From assembly GCA_019634635.1 (NCBI GenBank), contig JAHCBB010000012.1, forward strand, positions 62,001-126,000: a stretch of 64,000 bases of DNA, in the 5' to 3' direction. The position numbers were made by a program, and so were the translations under genes. Shown here in pieces: positions 17,662 through 26,796 of this stretch (within the stretch, counting starts at the first letter, position 1; each line of letters begins with the position of its first letter). Below the pieces are notes generated by a model. It was not told the DNA's origin. It saw nothing but the letters and a program-made list of their open reading frames with translations, and made no database searches. Source of the stretch: Verrucomicrobiia bacterium (GTDB taxonomy: Bacteria > Verrucomicrobiota > Verrucomicrobiia > Limisphaerales > UBA9464).

Positions 17662-18648
17662 TCAGGGCAGCGCCGAGATTTCCAGCATGCGCTCCACAGA
17701 CCGGCGCGCGCGAAGCGCCACGTCGTCGGGAAGCTCCACCCGGGGCTCCAGCCGGGCCAGGCAGTCGTGGAGCTTCTCCAGCGTATTCAGCTTCATGAAC
17801 CGGCATTCGTTGCACGCGCAACGCTCGGTGGGCGCGGGAATAAACGTCTTGCCCGGACACTCCCGCCGGAGGCGGTGCAGCATCCCGGCTTCCGTGGCAA
17901 TGATGAAGTGCGTGGCGGGCGACGCCCGGCAGTACGTCACCATCTTCTCGGTGGAACAGACCTCGTCGGCCAGCATCCGCACGGCGCGGGTGCATTCCGG
18001 ATGGGCGACAATGGGTGCCCCGGGATGCTCCCGGCGGATCCGAGCGATGGCGGCGTGGGTCCACTCGACGTGCACGTAGCAGTTGCCCTTCCAGAGGGTC
18101 ATCGGGCGTCCGGTCTGTTCCATCACCCAGCCGCCCAGGTTCTCGTCGGGTACAAACAACAGATCCCGGTCCGCCGGCGCGTGCCTCACAACCTTGGCGG
18201 CATTGCCGCTGGTGCAGATGCAGTCGCTCAACGCCTTCACCGCCGCCGAGCAATTGATGTAGGCGATCGTGTAGAAGTTGGGATTGGTCGCCTGCAATTC
18301 CGCCAGGCGGTCCGCCGGACAGCTCTCCTCCAGGGAACAACCCGCATCCCGGTCGGGCAGCACCACGACCTTTCCCGGGTTCAGAATCTTCGCCGTCTCC
18401 GCCATGAAATGCACACCGCAGAAGGCGATGACATCCGCCGGAGTCCTGGCGGCATGCTGGGCCAGCCCCAGGGAATCACCCACGTAGTCCGCAACGTCCT
18501 GAATCTCCGGCACCTGGTAGTTGTGGGCCAGGATCACGGCATTGTGGCGACGCTTGAGTTCAAGGATATCCCGTGACAGGGCATCCAGGCCTGCGGGCGG
18601 GCTCTGCGAACGAATCCCCGCCGCCTGCACCTCGGGTGCGTTGAACAT
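17662..18648 (-). CDS. nadA: quinolinate synthase
   Basis: 328 residues from the ATG at 18648. NadA condenses iminoaspartate with dihydroxyacetone phosphate to give quinolinate in NAD synthesis, using a 4Fe-4S cluster. It shows AVILAHNYQVPEIQDVADYV, GDSLGLAQHAA, FCGVHFMAETAKILNPGKVV, DAGCSLEESCPAD, DCICTSGNA and CACNECRFMKLNTLEKL; the clustered cysteines are the ligand candidates. The open frame reaches 18798 but the extra 50 residues are not conserved and would overlap the divergent pstS region. nadB and nadC are not nearby. Confidence 0.95.
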   Translation of the reverse strand: MFNAPEVQAAGIRSQSPPAGLDALSRDILELKRRHNAVILAHNYQVPEIQDVADYVGDSLGLAQHAARTPADVIAFCGVHFMAETAKILNPGKVVVLPDRDAGCSLEESCPADRLAELQATNPNFYTIAYINCSAAVKALSDCICTSGNAAKVVRHAPADRDLLFVPDENLGGWVMEQTGRPMTLWKGNCYVHVEWTHAAIARIRREHPGAPIVAHPECTRAVRMLADEVCSTEKMVTYCRASPATHFIIATEAGMLHRLRRECPGKTFIPAPTERCACNECRFMKLNTLEKLHDCLARLEPRVELPDDVALRARRSVERMLEISALP

Positions 18649-18787
18649 GGCCCATCGTAAGGCGTCGGGATGCCACGCCGAAAGGGGGAAATTCGCCCGG
18701 AATCGCCGGCCACCCACCCCCGGTGTCACGCGTGTGTCACGGACCGGTCTGGATTCCGTCACCGAAATGTCGGAGTCTGGTGGGGCC

Positions 18788-19651
18788 GTGTTGACCATCA
18801 GAACTCAACTGCAGTGGATGCTGCTCGTGGTCCTTTCGGGATGGGGTCCGACCGAATGCGCCCGGGCGGGAAGCATCACGATCAAGGGGTCCGATACCAT
18901 GGTCGTCCTGACCCAGAAGTGGGCGGAAACCTTCATGAAGGGGCGGCCTGGTGTGACCATCCAGGTCAACGGTGGCGGCACCGGAACCGGACTGGCCGCC
19001 CTCCAGAACCGGTCCACCGACATCTGCAACGCTTCGCGGCGGATCCGGGCCCGGGAGAAGGAGAATTGCCTCAAGGCGTTCCACAAGCTGCCCGCCGAAT
19101 ACCGCGTCGCCATGGATGGGCTCCACGTCTATGTGAATCATCAAAATCCGATCAAGGCGATCACGCTCCCGGAACTCGCCGGAATCTTCGTCGGGACCAT
19201 CACCAACTGGAGCACGCTCGGAGGGACCGACGCACCCATCACCATTTACAGCCGGGAAAACAGCTCCGGCACTTACGAATTCTTCAAGGAACGGGTGCTT
19301 CAGGGACGGGATTTCGGGTCCGCGGTCCAAACCCTCCAGGGCACCGCCCAGGTGCTCGAAGCGGTGGCCCAGGACCCGCTCGGCATCGGATACGGCGGCG
19401 CGTCCTTTGGCCTGGGCGCCCGCCACCTCCGCGTGGCCCGCGACGCCGCTTCCGAGGCGGTGGAGCCCTCCGAAAGCACGGTGGCCTCGGGGGCCTACCC
19501 GATTTCGAGATTTCTGTACTGCTACGTGAACCCGGATCTCGACCACGGGGAGGTCGCCGCGTACTTGAAATGGATCCGGGGTGACGAGGGGCAATCCATC
19601 GTTCGAAGCCTCGGCTATTATCCATTGCCCGCGGACCACCGGACCCGCTGA
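18788..19651 (+). CDS. pstS: phosphate ABC transporter substrate-binding protein
   Basis: 287 residues from the GTG at 18788; an ATG at 18767 is an alternative. A signal peptide covers about residues 1-28 (LQWMLLVVLSGWGPTECARA). The mature part starts with the phosphate-binding-loop pattern GSITIKGSDTMVVLTQKWAE and VNGGGTGTGLAALQNRSTDI, then SRENSSGTYEFFKERVL. It binds phosphate in the periplasm and delivers it to PstCA. It is the first gene of a tight pst operon; a 139-bp gap divergent from nadA must hold the promoter. No clear PHO box was found by eye. Confidence 0.92.
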   Translation: MLTIRTQLQWMLLVVLSGWGPTECARAGSITIKGSDTMVVLTQKWAETFMKGRPGVTIQVNGGGTGTGLAALQNRSTDICNASRRIRAREKENCLKAFHKLPAEYRVAMDGLHVYVNHQNPIKAITLPELAGIFVGTITNWSTLGGTDAPITIYSRENSSGTYEFFKERVLQGRDFGSAVQTLQGTAQVLEAVAQDPLGIGYGGASFGLGARHLRVARDAASEAVEPSESTVASGAYPISRFLYCYVNPDLDHGEVAAYLKWIRGDEGQSIVRSLGYYPLPADHRTR

Positions 19652-19666
19652 CCGTTTCCCCCCGTC

Positions 19667-20848
19667 ATGCCTCCCTGCACCGACCCGAACCCTCCGCAGG
19701 CGGCCCCAAGAGGCAGGCCGCGCGTCCGGTATGGGGAATGGATCGCGGAACGCCTCATCGCCGCGGTCGCGCTGTCCACCATCGGCGTCGTCTTCCTGAT
19801 CTTCCTGTTCGTCGCGCGCGAGACCCTGCCGCTCCTCCTCGGCAGGACGAACAGCGCATTGATCCAGGAGGTCATCCCGGTATCGGAGATGGACCGCACG
19901 CCGCCCGAGACGCTGCGGCGTTACCTGGGGCTGTCACGGGCCCGGTGGGAGGCGATGGATCCGGCCGTTGTGCGGGCCATCATGGTCACGCGCGAAGAGG
20001 CCCTCGAGGAGATCCCGGCACCGTTCCGTGACGATCCCGATGCCCGCATCAATACGGTGGGGTGGCGGCATCTGCTGCTTCCGCATGCATGGACCGGCTA
20101 CGACCGCCCGGCCTTCATCTGGCAGCCGGTCGGCACCGTCTCCAAGTTCAATCTGGTGCCCCTCATGGCCGGAAGTCTCAAGGTCACGCTGATCGGACTC
20201 CTCTTCGCGGTCCCGGTATCCCTCGCGGCGGCGCTGTTCGTCAGCCAGCTCGCACCACCACGGCTGCGCGAGTGGGTCAAGCCCGGGATCGAGCTGCTCT
20301 CCGGCATCCCGTCGGTGGTGATGGGGGTGTTCGCGTTGATGGTCCTGGCGTCGGTGCTGCAACGCCTGTTGGGGTATCCCTACCGGATGAACGCCTTTGT
20401 GGCGGGAATCGCGCTGGGGTTGACTGCGGTGCCGCTGATCTTCTCCATCGCCGAGGATGCGCTCACGGCCGTGCCCGGGAGCTACGCCCAGGCCGCGCTC
20501 GCTCTGGGCGCATCGCGGTGGGATACCGCCTGGCAGATTGTGCTGCCGGCGGCGGCACCCGGCGTGCTCGCGGCGGTGGTGCTGGGGTTTGGACGCTGCA
20601 TCGGCGAAACCATGGTGGTGCTGATGGTGAGCGGCAATGCCAGCCAGTTGTCCTGGAGCCTCTTCGACTCCACCCGCTCCCTGACGGCAACCATCGCCGC
20701 GGAAATGGCGGAGGCCGTTTCGGGGGGCCCCCACTATCAGGTCCTCTTCCTCCTGGGAACGCTGCTGTTCGCCGTCACGTTCCTCACGAATCTTGCCGGA
20801 GCGCTGTTCATCCAGCGCCTCAGGACCCGCCTGGAGGGTGGCGGATGA
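19667..20848 (+). CDS. pstC: phosphate ABC transporter permease PstC with long periplasmic insertion
   Basis: 393 residues, about 70-90 longer than typical PstC. The first helix is at about 28-50. An unusual hydrophilic segment of about 110 residues follows before the second helix at about 165. The permease core then carries the EAA-type loop AEDALTAVPGSYAQAALALG and ASRWDTAWQIVLPAAAPGVL, which docks PstB. It starts 15 nt after pstS, and its stop overlaps the pstA start by 4 nt. Confidence 0.93.
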   Translation: MPPCTDPNPPQAAPRGRPRVRYGEWIAERLIAAVALSTIGVVFLIFLFVARETLPLLLGRTNSALIQEVIPVSEMDRTPPETLRRYLGLSRARWEAMDPAVVRAIMVTREEALEEIPAPFRDDPDARINTVGWRHLLLPHAWTGYDRPAFIWQPVGTVSKFNLVPLMAGSLKVTLIGLLFAVPVSLAAALFVSQLAPPRLREWVKPGIELLSGIPSVVMGVFALMVLASVLQRLLGYPYRMNAFVAGIALGLTAVPLIFSIAEDALTAVPGSYAQAALALGASRWDTAWQIVLPAAAPGVLAAVVLGFGRCIGETMVVLMVSGNASQLSWSLFDSTRSLTATIAAEMAEAVSGGPHYQVLFLLGTLLFAVTFLTNLAGALFIQRLRTRLEGGG

Positions 20849-21774
20849 GCCACGCGGCACCGCGCATGGCGGTCGCTGTCGGACGCCTCGGTCCCGCGGC
20901 GACCGGATTCGCCACCGCCCTGTTGCTGGTGGTCCTCGCGATCATTCTGGGCACGGTCGTGCTGCAGGGCCTGCCCGCCCTGTCGTGGCGCTTCGTCGCC
21001 TCGATGCCGCGGCGGGACTTCTTCGACATGGAATCGGCCGCGGTGCTGCCCATGATTGTGGGCACCACCGTGCGGGTCCTGGTGATGACGGTCTTCGTGA
21101 TGCCCGTCGGCGTGATCACCGCAGTCTACCTTTCCGAGTACGCCCGCGCGGCCTCGCCGTGGACCCGTGCGGTCCGGGTTGCCATCAACAATCTTGCCGG
21201 CGTGCCTTCCATCGTGTTCGGACTCTTCGGCCTCGGCTTCTTCATCAACTTTCTGGGCCGGGGTCTCGACGGCCTGACCGGGAGCACCGGACCGGTGTGG
21301 GGCCAGCCTTCCCTGTTCTGGGCCTCGCTGACTCTGGCGGTCATGACGCTGCCGGTCGTCATTGTTGCCACCGAGGAGGCGCTGCGCACGATTCCCTCGG
21401 GGCTCAGGGAGGCGAGCCTGGCCCTCGGGGCGACCCGTCTCGAGACGGTGATCTCGGTCGTCGTGCCCAATGCCCTGCCCGGTATCCTGACCGGGGGCAT
21501 CCTCGCGATCAGCCGGGCCGCGGGCGAGGTCGCTCCAATCCTATTCACCGGCGCCGCCTACTACACCGCGCGGCTGCCCACACGGCTCACCGACCAGTTC
21601 ATGGACCTCGGATACCACAGCTACGTGCTGGCCACCCAGTCTCCCAACATTGAGAAAACCCGCCCCATCCTCTTCGCCACGGTGCTGGTGTTGCTGGCGC
21701 TGACGTTCTCACTGAACGTCCTCGCCATCGTCGTCCGGGCCCGGTTGCGCCGCCACCTCCGACAGGTCCTGTGA
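20845..21774 (+). CDS. pstA: phosphate ABC transporter permease PstA
   Basis: 309 residues from the ATG at 20845, which overlaps the pstC stop (ATGA). Six hydrophobic helices are visible. The family motifs are [20 protein letters not shown] and the EAA loop [20 protein letters not shown], then [20 protein letters not shown]. It forms the phosphate channel together with PstC. The longer open frame upstream is the reading frame through pstC and is not coding. Confidence 0.94.
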   Translation: MSHAAPRMAVAVGRLGPAATGFATALLLVVLAIILGTVVLQGLPALSWRFVASMPRRDFFDMESAAVLPMIVGTTVRVLVMTVFVMPVGVITAVYLSEYARAASPWTRAVRVAINNLAGVPSIVFGLFGLGFFINFLGRGLDGLTGSTGPVWGQPSLFWASLTLAVMTLPVVIVATEEALRTIPSGLREASLALGATRLETVISVVVPNALPGILTGGILAISRAAGEVAPILFTGAAYYTARLPTRLTDQFMDLGYHSYVLATQSPNIEKTRPILFATVLVLLALTFSLNVLAIVVRARLRRHLRQVL

Positions 21775-22613
21775 TCCCGTCCCCGCCCATGCCCCGTCCC
21801 CTTGCTCCAGTCCCCTCCGCCGCTTCCGCAGCGGGATCCCCCGACCCGGGACTCCCGGGTCCGGCCGCCATCGAAACGCGGGACCTCTCCCTGCATTACG
21901 GGGCCACGAAGGCCCTCGACCGCATCTCGATCTGCATCCCCGAGCGGCAGGTCACCGCGTTTATCGGCCCCTCCGGATGCGGCAAATCCTCGCTCCTGCG
22001 CTGCTTCAACCGGATGAATGATTTGATCGAAAATGTCCGGACCTCCGGTCGGTGCGAGGTGGCGGGACAGGACATTCTCGGTCCGGATGTGGATGTCATC
22101 GGGCTCCGCAAGCGCGTCGGCATGGTCTTCCAGCGCTCCAATCCCTTTCCAAAGAGCATTCATGGGAACATTGCGTACGCGCTCGGGATCCATGGGATTC
22201 GCGACCGGCAGGCGGTGGACGAGGCCGTGGAGCGCTCCCTGCGGGCGGCGGCGCTTTGGGATGAGGTCAAGGACCGTCTCAGCGAAAGCGCGCTTCGCCT
22301 GTCCGGTGGCCAGCAACAGCGACTGTGCATCGCACGCGCCATCGCCATCCAGCCTCGCATCCTCCTGATGGATGAGCCGGCGTCGGCACTGGATCCGGTC
22401 GCGACCACCCGGATCGAGGAGCTCATCCTGGAGTTGAAGCGCGACTACACCATCGTGATTGTGACCCACAACATGCAACAGGCGACACGGATCTCGGATC
22501 ACGCCGCCTTCTTCTACTTTGGCCGGCTGATCGAATACGGCACCGCCACCCGGATTTTCACCTGTCCGGAGCGCAAGGAGACGGAGGATTACGTCACGGG
22601 CCGGTTCGGATGA
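21771..22613 (+). CDS. pstB: phosphate ABC transporter ATP-binding protein PstB
   Basis: 280 residues. The GTG at 21771 overlaps the pstA stop (GTGA); an ATG at 21789 is an alternative that trims a Pro/Ala-rich tail. Walker A is [20 protein letters not shown], the ABC signature is [20 protein letters not shown], and Walker B is [16 protein letters not shown] followed by the H-loop [14 protein letters not shown]. PstB-specific [19 protein letters not shown] is present. No phoU follows; the next gene is yebC-like after 70 nt. Confidence 0.96.
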   Translation: MIPSPPMPRPLAPVPSAASAAGSPDPGLPGPAAIETRDLSLHYGATKALDRISICIPERQVTAFIGPSGCGKSSLLRCFNRMNDLIENVRTSGRCEVAGQDILGPDVDVIGLRKRVGMVFQRSNPFPKSIHGNIAYALGIHGIRDRQAVDEAVERSLRAAALWDEVKDRLSESALRLSGGQQQRLCIARAIAIQPRILLMDEPASALDPVATTRIEELILELKRDYTIVIVTHNMQQATRISDHAAFFYFGRLIEYGTATRIFTCPERKETEDYVTGRFG

Positions 22614-22683
22614 GCCGGGGTGGCACCCGCCCGCACCTTCCCCTTTCGCTCCCGCCCCCGCCTGGTGCAACCTCCCGGAACCC

Positions 22684-23409
22684 ATGGGTGCACAATGGAA
22701 ACAGGCGGGCCGCGAGGCCGCCGCTCACAAGAAGGGTCAGGTCGTTGGCAAGATGGTCCGCGAGATCATGATCGCCGCCAAGATCGGTGGCGCCGACCCC
22801 GACCTCAACGCGCGCCTCCATGTCGCGGTGGACAAGGCCCGCAAAGCCAGCGTCACCCGGGACACCATCGAGCGCGCCATCAAAAAGGGCGCGGGATTGC
22901 TCGACGAGAAGGTGGAATACGAAACGGTGCTGTATGAGGGCTTTGCACCCCACAAGGTCCCGGTGATCGTGGAATGCCTGACCGACAACCGGAATCGAAC
23001 GGCTCCGGACATCCGGCATCTCTTCAGCAAGGGCGGACAGCTTGGCCAACCGGGATCCATGGGCTTCTTTTTTGATCATCTCGGGGTGGTCGAGGCCACC
23101 CACGCAGACCTGGGCCGGGACCCGGAGGCCGACGCCATCGAGGCCGGCGCTGAAAATCTCGAGTCGCTGGAGACTGCGGAGATTCCAGAAGGGGTGCGGG
23201 GGACCCGCTTCTTCACGAACCTCAGGCAGCTCACCCAGGTGAGCAAATGGCTCAAGGAGAACGGCTGGACCATCCTCGCCAGCGAGATGCGGTTTGTGGC
23301 CAGGAATCCCGTGGACCTGCCACCGAAGGAACGGGAGGCCGTGGTGGAGTTCCTCCACGCGCTCGATGACCACGACGACGTCCATCAGGTGTTTGCCGGC
23401 CTGAAATAG
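22684..23409 (+). CDS. YebC/PmpR family regulatory or translation-associated protein
   Basis: 241 residues, the family length. The conserved N-terminus is a variant: MGAQWKQAGREAAAHKKGQV instead of MAGHSKWANIKHRK. The rest is typical: REIMIAAKIGGADPDLNARL, KARKASVTRDTIERAIKKGA, and YEGFAPHKVPVIVECLTDNR followed by RNRTAPDIRHLFSKGGQLG. YebC proteins have been described as DNA-binding regulators and more recently as factors that ease ribosome stalling at proline stretches; the sequence cannot decide between these. It stands 70 nt after pstB. Confidence 0.9.
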   Translation: MGAQWKQAGREAAAHKKGQVVGKMVREIMIAAKIGGADPDLNARLHVAVDKARKASVTRDTIERAIKKGAGLLDEKVEYETVLYEGFAPHKVPVIVECLTDNRNRTAPDIRHLFSKGGQLGQPGSMGFFFDHLGVVEATHADLGRDPEADAIEAGAENLESLETAEIPEGVRGTRFFTNLRQLTQVSKWLKENGWTILASEMRFVARNPVDLPPKEREAVVEFLHALDDHDDVHQVFAGLK

Positions 23410-23568
23410 TCCGCGCCTCCGATCGTCCGCACCACCGGCACGGGACGCCCGTTCGGGAATCCTGGACCGCCGGGCGGCGTGGACACCGGCGACACCCGCG
23501 TCCGCGACCGGACTGCGGGCAATCCGCCGCTTGCGGGTCCCGGCAAACCACGGCCTTCATTTCTGGAA

Positions 23569-25080
23569 ATGCCCCCGGTACCGACCACCGTCCGGATGCT
23601 GCGGACCGTTGCCATCCCCACCCTCGTCTTCATTGCGCTGCTCTCGACGGGAGTTGTGCAGCCGTCCCTGTGGAACCTGTCCGCCGGGCCCGACGACAGC
23701 CCTGCGGTGGTATGGCGGGCCCGGGCTTATTGCATCGCACTCTGGCTGGTCGGAGCCCTGATGGCGCAGCGCTGGGTCTGCCTGGTGTTCCTCGACGGGC
23801 TCGCGACCCGCGCCGCCGGCAAGCCCCTCCCGAAAATCCTCAAGGACGTGCTCGCCATTGTCTTCCTGGCGGCGGCCATGGCGGGCATTTTGGTGACGGT
23901 CTTCGAGCAATCCATGGCGGGCTTCTGGGCGGCCTCGGGGGTCTTCGGCCTCGTACTCGGCATCGCCCTCCGCCCCATCATTCTCGATTTCTTTTCGGGG
24001 CTTGGTGCGAATCTGGAGGGCGCCTACTCGATTGGAGACTGGATTTCCGTCGCCGGGGACGAAGGCGAGCCGATCCGCGGATGGATCGAGCAAATCAACT
24101 GGAGAACGCTGCGACTGCGGACGCGGGACGGCTTCATCGTCCTGCTCCCCAACAGCCGCCTCGCCACCAGCGCCGTGACCAATCATGCCATCCCCCATCC
24201 GGCGAGCCGGTTTCAGATCCGCCTCCGGCTGGATTCCGAGGTTCCGGCAAACCGGGCCCTGCGCATCTTGATTTCCGCCGTCAACGCCGCCACGACGCTT
24301 CCGGACGGACCGCGCCGCCACCCGTCACCGGAGGCCCTCATCACCGACGCCTCGGGCGAGGGGATCGAGTACATGGTCCGTTTCTGGTTTGATCCCGGGG
24401 AAATTTCCCCGGACACCGTCACGCACGTCGTTTGGAAGTGCGTGATCGAACACCTCTCCAAGGCGGGGCTCACATTTGCCCACCCCAGAAACAACGTCTT
24501 CCTCGGGCGGTTACCACGCATTGCGGGCGGACTTCACCAAGTGGAGGACCGCCTGGCATTCCTCCGCCGCGTCGAACTGTTTCACAACTTTCCCGAGGCC
24601 AGCCTCCACCGACTGGCCGCTGAGGTGCGCCTGCGCTGTGTCCGACCGGCCCATGTCCTCGTGCGCGCCGGCGATCCTGGTGATTCCATGTTCCTGGTGG
24701 CCGAAGGAACCCTGAGAGTGCTGGGTTCAAGGGGTTCGTCCCCGAACCCCGTCGAACTGGCCGTCCTCCAACCGGGCGACGTATTCGGGGAACGATCCCT
24801 GCTCACCGGTGAACCGCGAAGTGCCTCGGTTGCCGCCATCACCGAATGCATCCTCCTCGAAATCCACAGGGAGGCCCTCCAGTTGCTGACGAGCAGCGAA
24901 CCGGCCCTGCTCAAACTCCTGGAACAGACCATTGCCGGCCGCGAACAGGCGAATCAACAACGCACCGGGGCGTTGGATGCAGCTGACGCCATTCCGCCGT
25001 CGCCATCCCGCGCCCAGACCTTCATTGCCCGCATGCGGTCACTGTTTGCGGGCGAGACTCCCGGCAGATCCGGGTCCTGA
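23569..25080 (+). CDS. MscS-family mechanosensitive channel fused to a cyclic-nucleotide-binding domain
   Basis: 503 residues from the ATG at 23569; the frame is open to a GTG at 23479, but that adds a low-complexity stretch. Three hydrophobic segments lie at about residues 12-30, 42-62 and 85-112. The pore-type MscS segment follows (SGVFGLVLGIALRPIILDFF, then SGLGANLEGAYSIGDWISV) and the beta domain (GWIEQINWRTLRLRTRDGFI, then VLLPNSRLATSAVTNH). A cNMP-binding domain is at about 335-440 (VLVRAGDPGDSMFLVAEGTL, LQPGDVFGERSLLTGEPRSA). Such fusions are known; they couple a small-ligand signal to channel gating, but whether this one binds cAMP or cGMP cannot be read here. Confidence 0.9.
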   Translation: MPPVPTTVRMLRTVAIPTLVFIALLSTGVVQPSLWNLSAGPDDSPAVVWRARAYCIALWLVGALMAQRWVCLVFLDGLATRAAGKPLPKILKDVLAIVFLAAAMAGILVTVFEQSMAGFWAASGVFGLVLGIALRPIILDFFSGLGANLEGAYSIGDWISVAGDEGEPIRGWIEQINWRTLRLRTRDGFIVLLPNSRLATSAVTNHAIPHPASRFQIRLRLDSEVPANRALRILISAVNAATTLPDGPRRHPSPEALITDASGEGIEYMVRFWFDPGEISPDTVTHVVWKCVIEHLSKAGLTFAHPRNNVFLGRLPRIAGGLHQVEDRLAFLRRVELFHNFPEASLHRLAAEVRLRCVRPAHVLVRAGDPGDSMFLVAEGTLRVLGSRGSSPNPVELAVLQPGDVFGERSLLTGEPRSASVAAITECILLEIHREALQLLTSSEPALLKLLEQTIAGREQANQQRTGALDAADAIPPSPSRAQTFIARMRSLFAGETPGRSGS

Positions 25081-25191
25081 CCCGCCAAGCGGGCCCCGCG
25101 GCGAGAGTGGCGCAACCGGCCCCGATCACCTTTCGAAGCCAGCGTAGCGCAGCGCGAGGACCCGGCCGAAGGTGACTCCGACCCGGCATTC

Positions 25192-25207
25192 ACCGCGCCA
25201 GCGCGGT
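25192..25207. terminator. possible hairpin terminator between convergent genes
   Basis: A perfect 7-bp inverted repeat ACCGCGC-CA-GCGCGGT lies between two convergently transcribed genes (the MscS-type channel gene and the secreted protein gene at 25251-26339) and is followed by TTTC on the plus strand. The T-run is very short, so an intrinsic terminator is only possible. Confidence 0.3.
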
Positions 25208-25250
25208 TTCAGCGTCCACCGTGGATCGCCTCCTTCATGGGGGGGCGATA

Positions 25251-26339
25251 TCAGTCCCGGCGCCAACGGTAAAACAGGCTCCCGGAGCTGCCCGTGTCCG
25301 CATCGAGAAACACCAGGTTCCCCCCGGAATCCGCCATCGCCGTTCCGGACCAATCCCAGGGCCCGCGCAGCAAATCGGCAGTCCGCTCAAGGTGGACGAG
25401 GGCTCCGGGTTCATGGAGCCAGTCCATCTGCAATCCAGCCGGATGGCGCCGGATGCCCGGCAGCAGCGGAGGGGGCGGGAGCCGTCGCAGGATGGTCAGG
25501 CTGACGGTGGGGTCGGTCGTTCCCGGAGAGGCGCCGTGGATCGCGTAAGTGAACGAGTCAGCCCCTTGGAACGTCGGACCCGGGCGGTAGTGAACGTATC
25601 GTCCGACAAGTTCCACCGGAAACCCGACCGCACTCTGCGCGGCCACGGAAGCGATCGCTGCCGGGCCGCCGCCGGTTCCGGAGTCGTTGGCCAGCAGGCG
25701 CTCCACCGGAATGACCACGTGGGGACCGATCACCGGCCCCATTGGGTCATCGCGGCCCAAGGGATCCTCCACAACCCAGCGGGTAATTTTGAGGCGGCCC
25801 TTCACATGATATCCGCAGGCCAGTGCCCGTATTCCGGGTGGACGGGTTTGCACCCCCGCCTCGATCCCGCTGCTCAGGTCCACGTCAAACGCCACCGGGT
25901 CCGGTCCGGATAGCGCGTCGAGGTCTCCGGCATTTTGGGTCGTCACTGATTGAATCCGGCCGGAGGTCACCTGGAGGGACACATGGGCTCCGGCATCCAC
26001 TTCCACACTCCCGTGGGCCCGAAGCACAAGCGGTGGAAGCGCCACCGCCATCGGTGCCCGGGGCAGGACGTCAACGCGGACATCCCCAGACTCAAACTCA
26101 ACAGACTGGGAGCTCGAGGTGCCGGAAAACTGGATGGTGCCGAGCAGCGTGGCGTCGAGCGTCATTTCGACACGTTCCACGCGCCCGGCGAGCGGAGGGA
26201 TCTGGAGTGCAAAGGCGGTCTCGCCGGGCCCGAGCTCGAAGCCAAAAGAGTCCTCAACCGTCGCGGCGGACGGTCCGCCAGCCGCGGCCATCGCAAGTGC
26301 AATGGCCATGCTGGCAGCTCCTGAACCCGATGTGCTCAT
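25251..26339 (-). CDS. secreted protein with cadherin/Ig-like repeat, function unknown
   Basis: 362 residues. A signal peptide is likely in the first 25 residues (ASMAIALAMAAAGGPSAAT). The middle is beta-rich without a recognised enzyme motif. Residues about 210-285 resemble a tandem-95/cadherin-like module (IPVERLLANDSGTGGGPAAI, PGPTFQGADSFTYAIHGASP). The C-terminal 60 residues (HLERTADLLRGPWDWSGTAM, ending FYRWRRD) match the style of C-termini common in verrucomicrobial exported proteins. It probably sits on or beyond the outer membrane. It is separated from its upstream neighbour by 457 bp, so it is likely transcribed on its own. Confidence 0.7.
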   Translation of the reverse strand: MSTSGSGAASMAIALAMAAAGGPSAATVEDSFGFELGPGETAFALQIPPLAGRVERVEMTLDATLLGTIQFSGTSSSQSVEFESGDVRVDVLPRAPMAVALPPLVLRAHGSVEVDAGAHVSLQVTSGRIQSVTTQNAGDLDALSGPDPVAFDVDLSSGIEAGVQTRPPGIRALACGYHVKGRLKITRWVVEDPLGRDDPMGPVIGPHVVIPVERLLANDSGTGGGPAAIASVAAQSAVGFPVELVGRYVHYRPGPTFQGADSFTYAIHGASPGTTDPTVSLTILRRLPPPPLLPGIRRHPAGLQMDWLHEPGALVHLERTADLLRGPWDWSGTAMADSGGNLVFLDADTGSSGSLFYRWRRD

Positions 26340-26731
26340 CCAAGGACACCCATCAGCGTACGGTGGCAGACTCCCCGAACATTGTCACCGTAGACGCAGC
26401 GAATCCGCCATCCGATCGAGTCGGCGGCAGGTTGCCGCATTCGTGGGCGAGAAGCCCGCGTTTCCCCACGGGCCGCGCCCATCAGGGTCCCACGTTCCAT
26501 GGACACCACGACCTTCCGGACAGGTCCCGTACCTCAGCGCGATTCGCCGCCCCATCTCCGTCGCGGTGCCTCGGATGCGGTTGTTGTCCAACACGGTGGC
26601 GTTTTGCCCGAGACTTCCTTCAGCCTCTGTCTCACGTCAAATGACCCAGGCGCCCGGTTGGCACTTCCCCTTGTCGGGCGTGCAGGGGACATCAACCCCC
26701 AAGATCGGGTCGCCCTGCCAGCCGCACCCGC
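26340..26731. other. non-coding stretch, no gene recognised
   Basis: This gap lies between two secreted-protein genes that face the same way. The translated frames in it are short and resemble no family. The end next to the LamG-like gene holds that gene's terminator (see 26732-26760). The rest presumably includes the promoter of the downstream 362-residue protein, but no convincing -35/-10 pair was seen. Confidence 0.5.
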
Positions 26732-26760
26732 AAAAAGGGGGCTGCCGATCGGCAGCCCCC
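26732..26760 (-). terminator. strong intrinsic terminator after the LamG-like giant gene
   Basis: On the minus strand a perfect 10-bp stem GGGGGCTGCC / GGCAGCCCCC with a GATC loop is followed directly by TTTTTG. It begins 37 nt after the stop codon of the 1493-residue protein. Stem, loop and T-run all fit a Rho-independent terminator. Confidence 0.9.
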
Positions 26761-26796
26761 GGTGTGACATTGGCGGTTCTGTCCGGTCGCTGGACC

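Noticed and set aside
26385..26594. 69-codon minus-strand frame in the gap before the LamG-like gene
   Set aside because: The composition resembles shadow sequence and no domain is visible.
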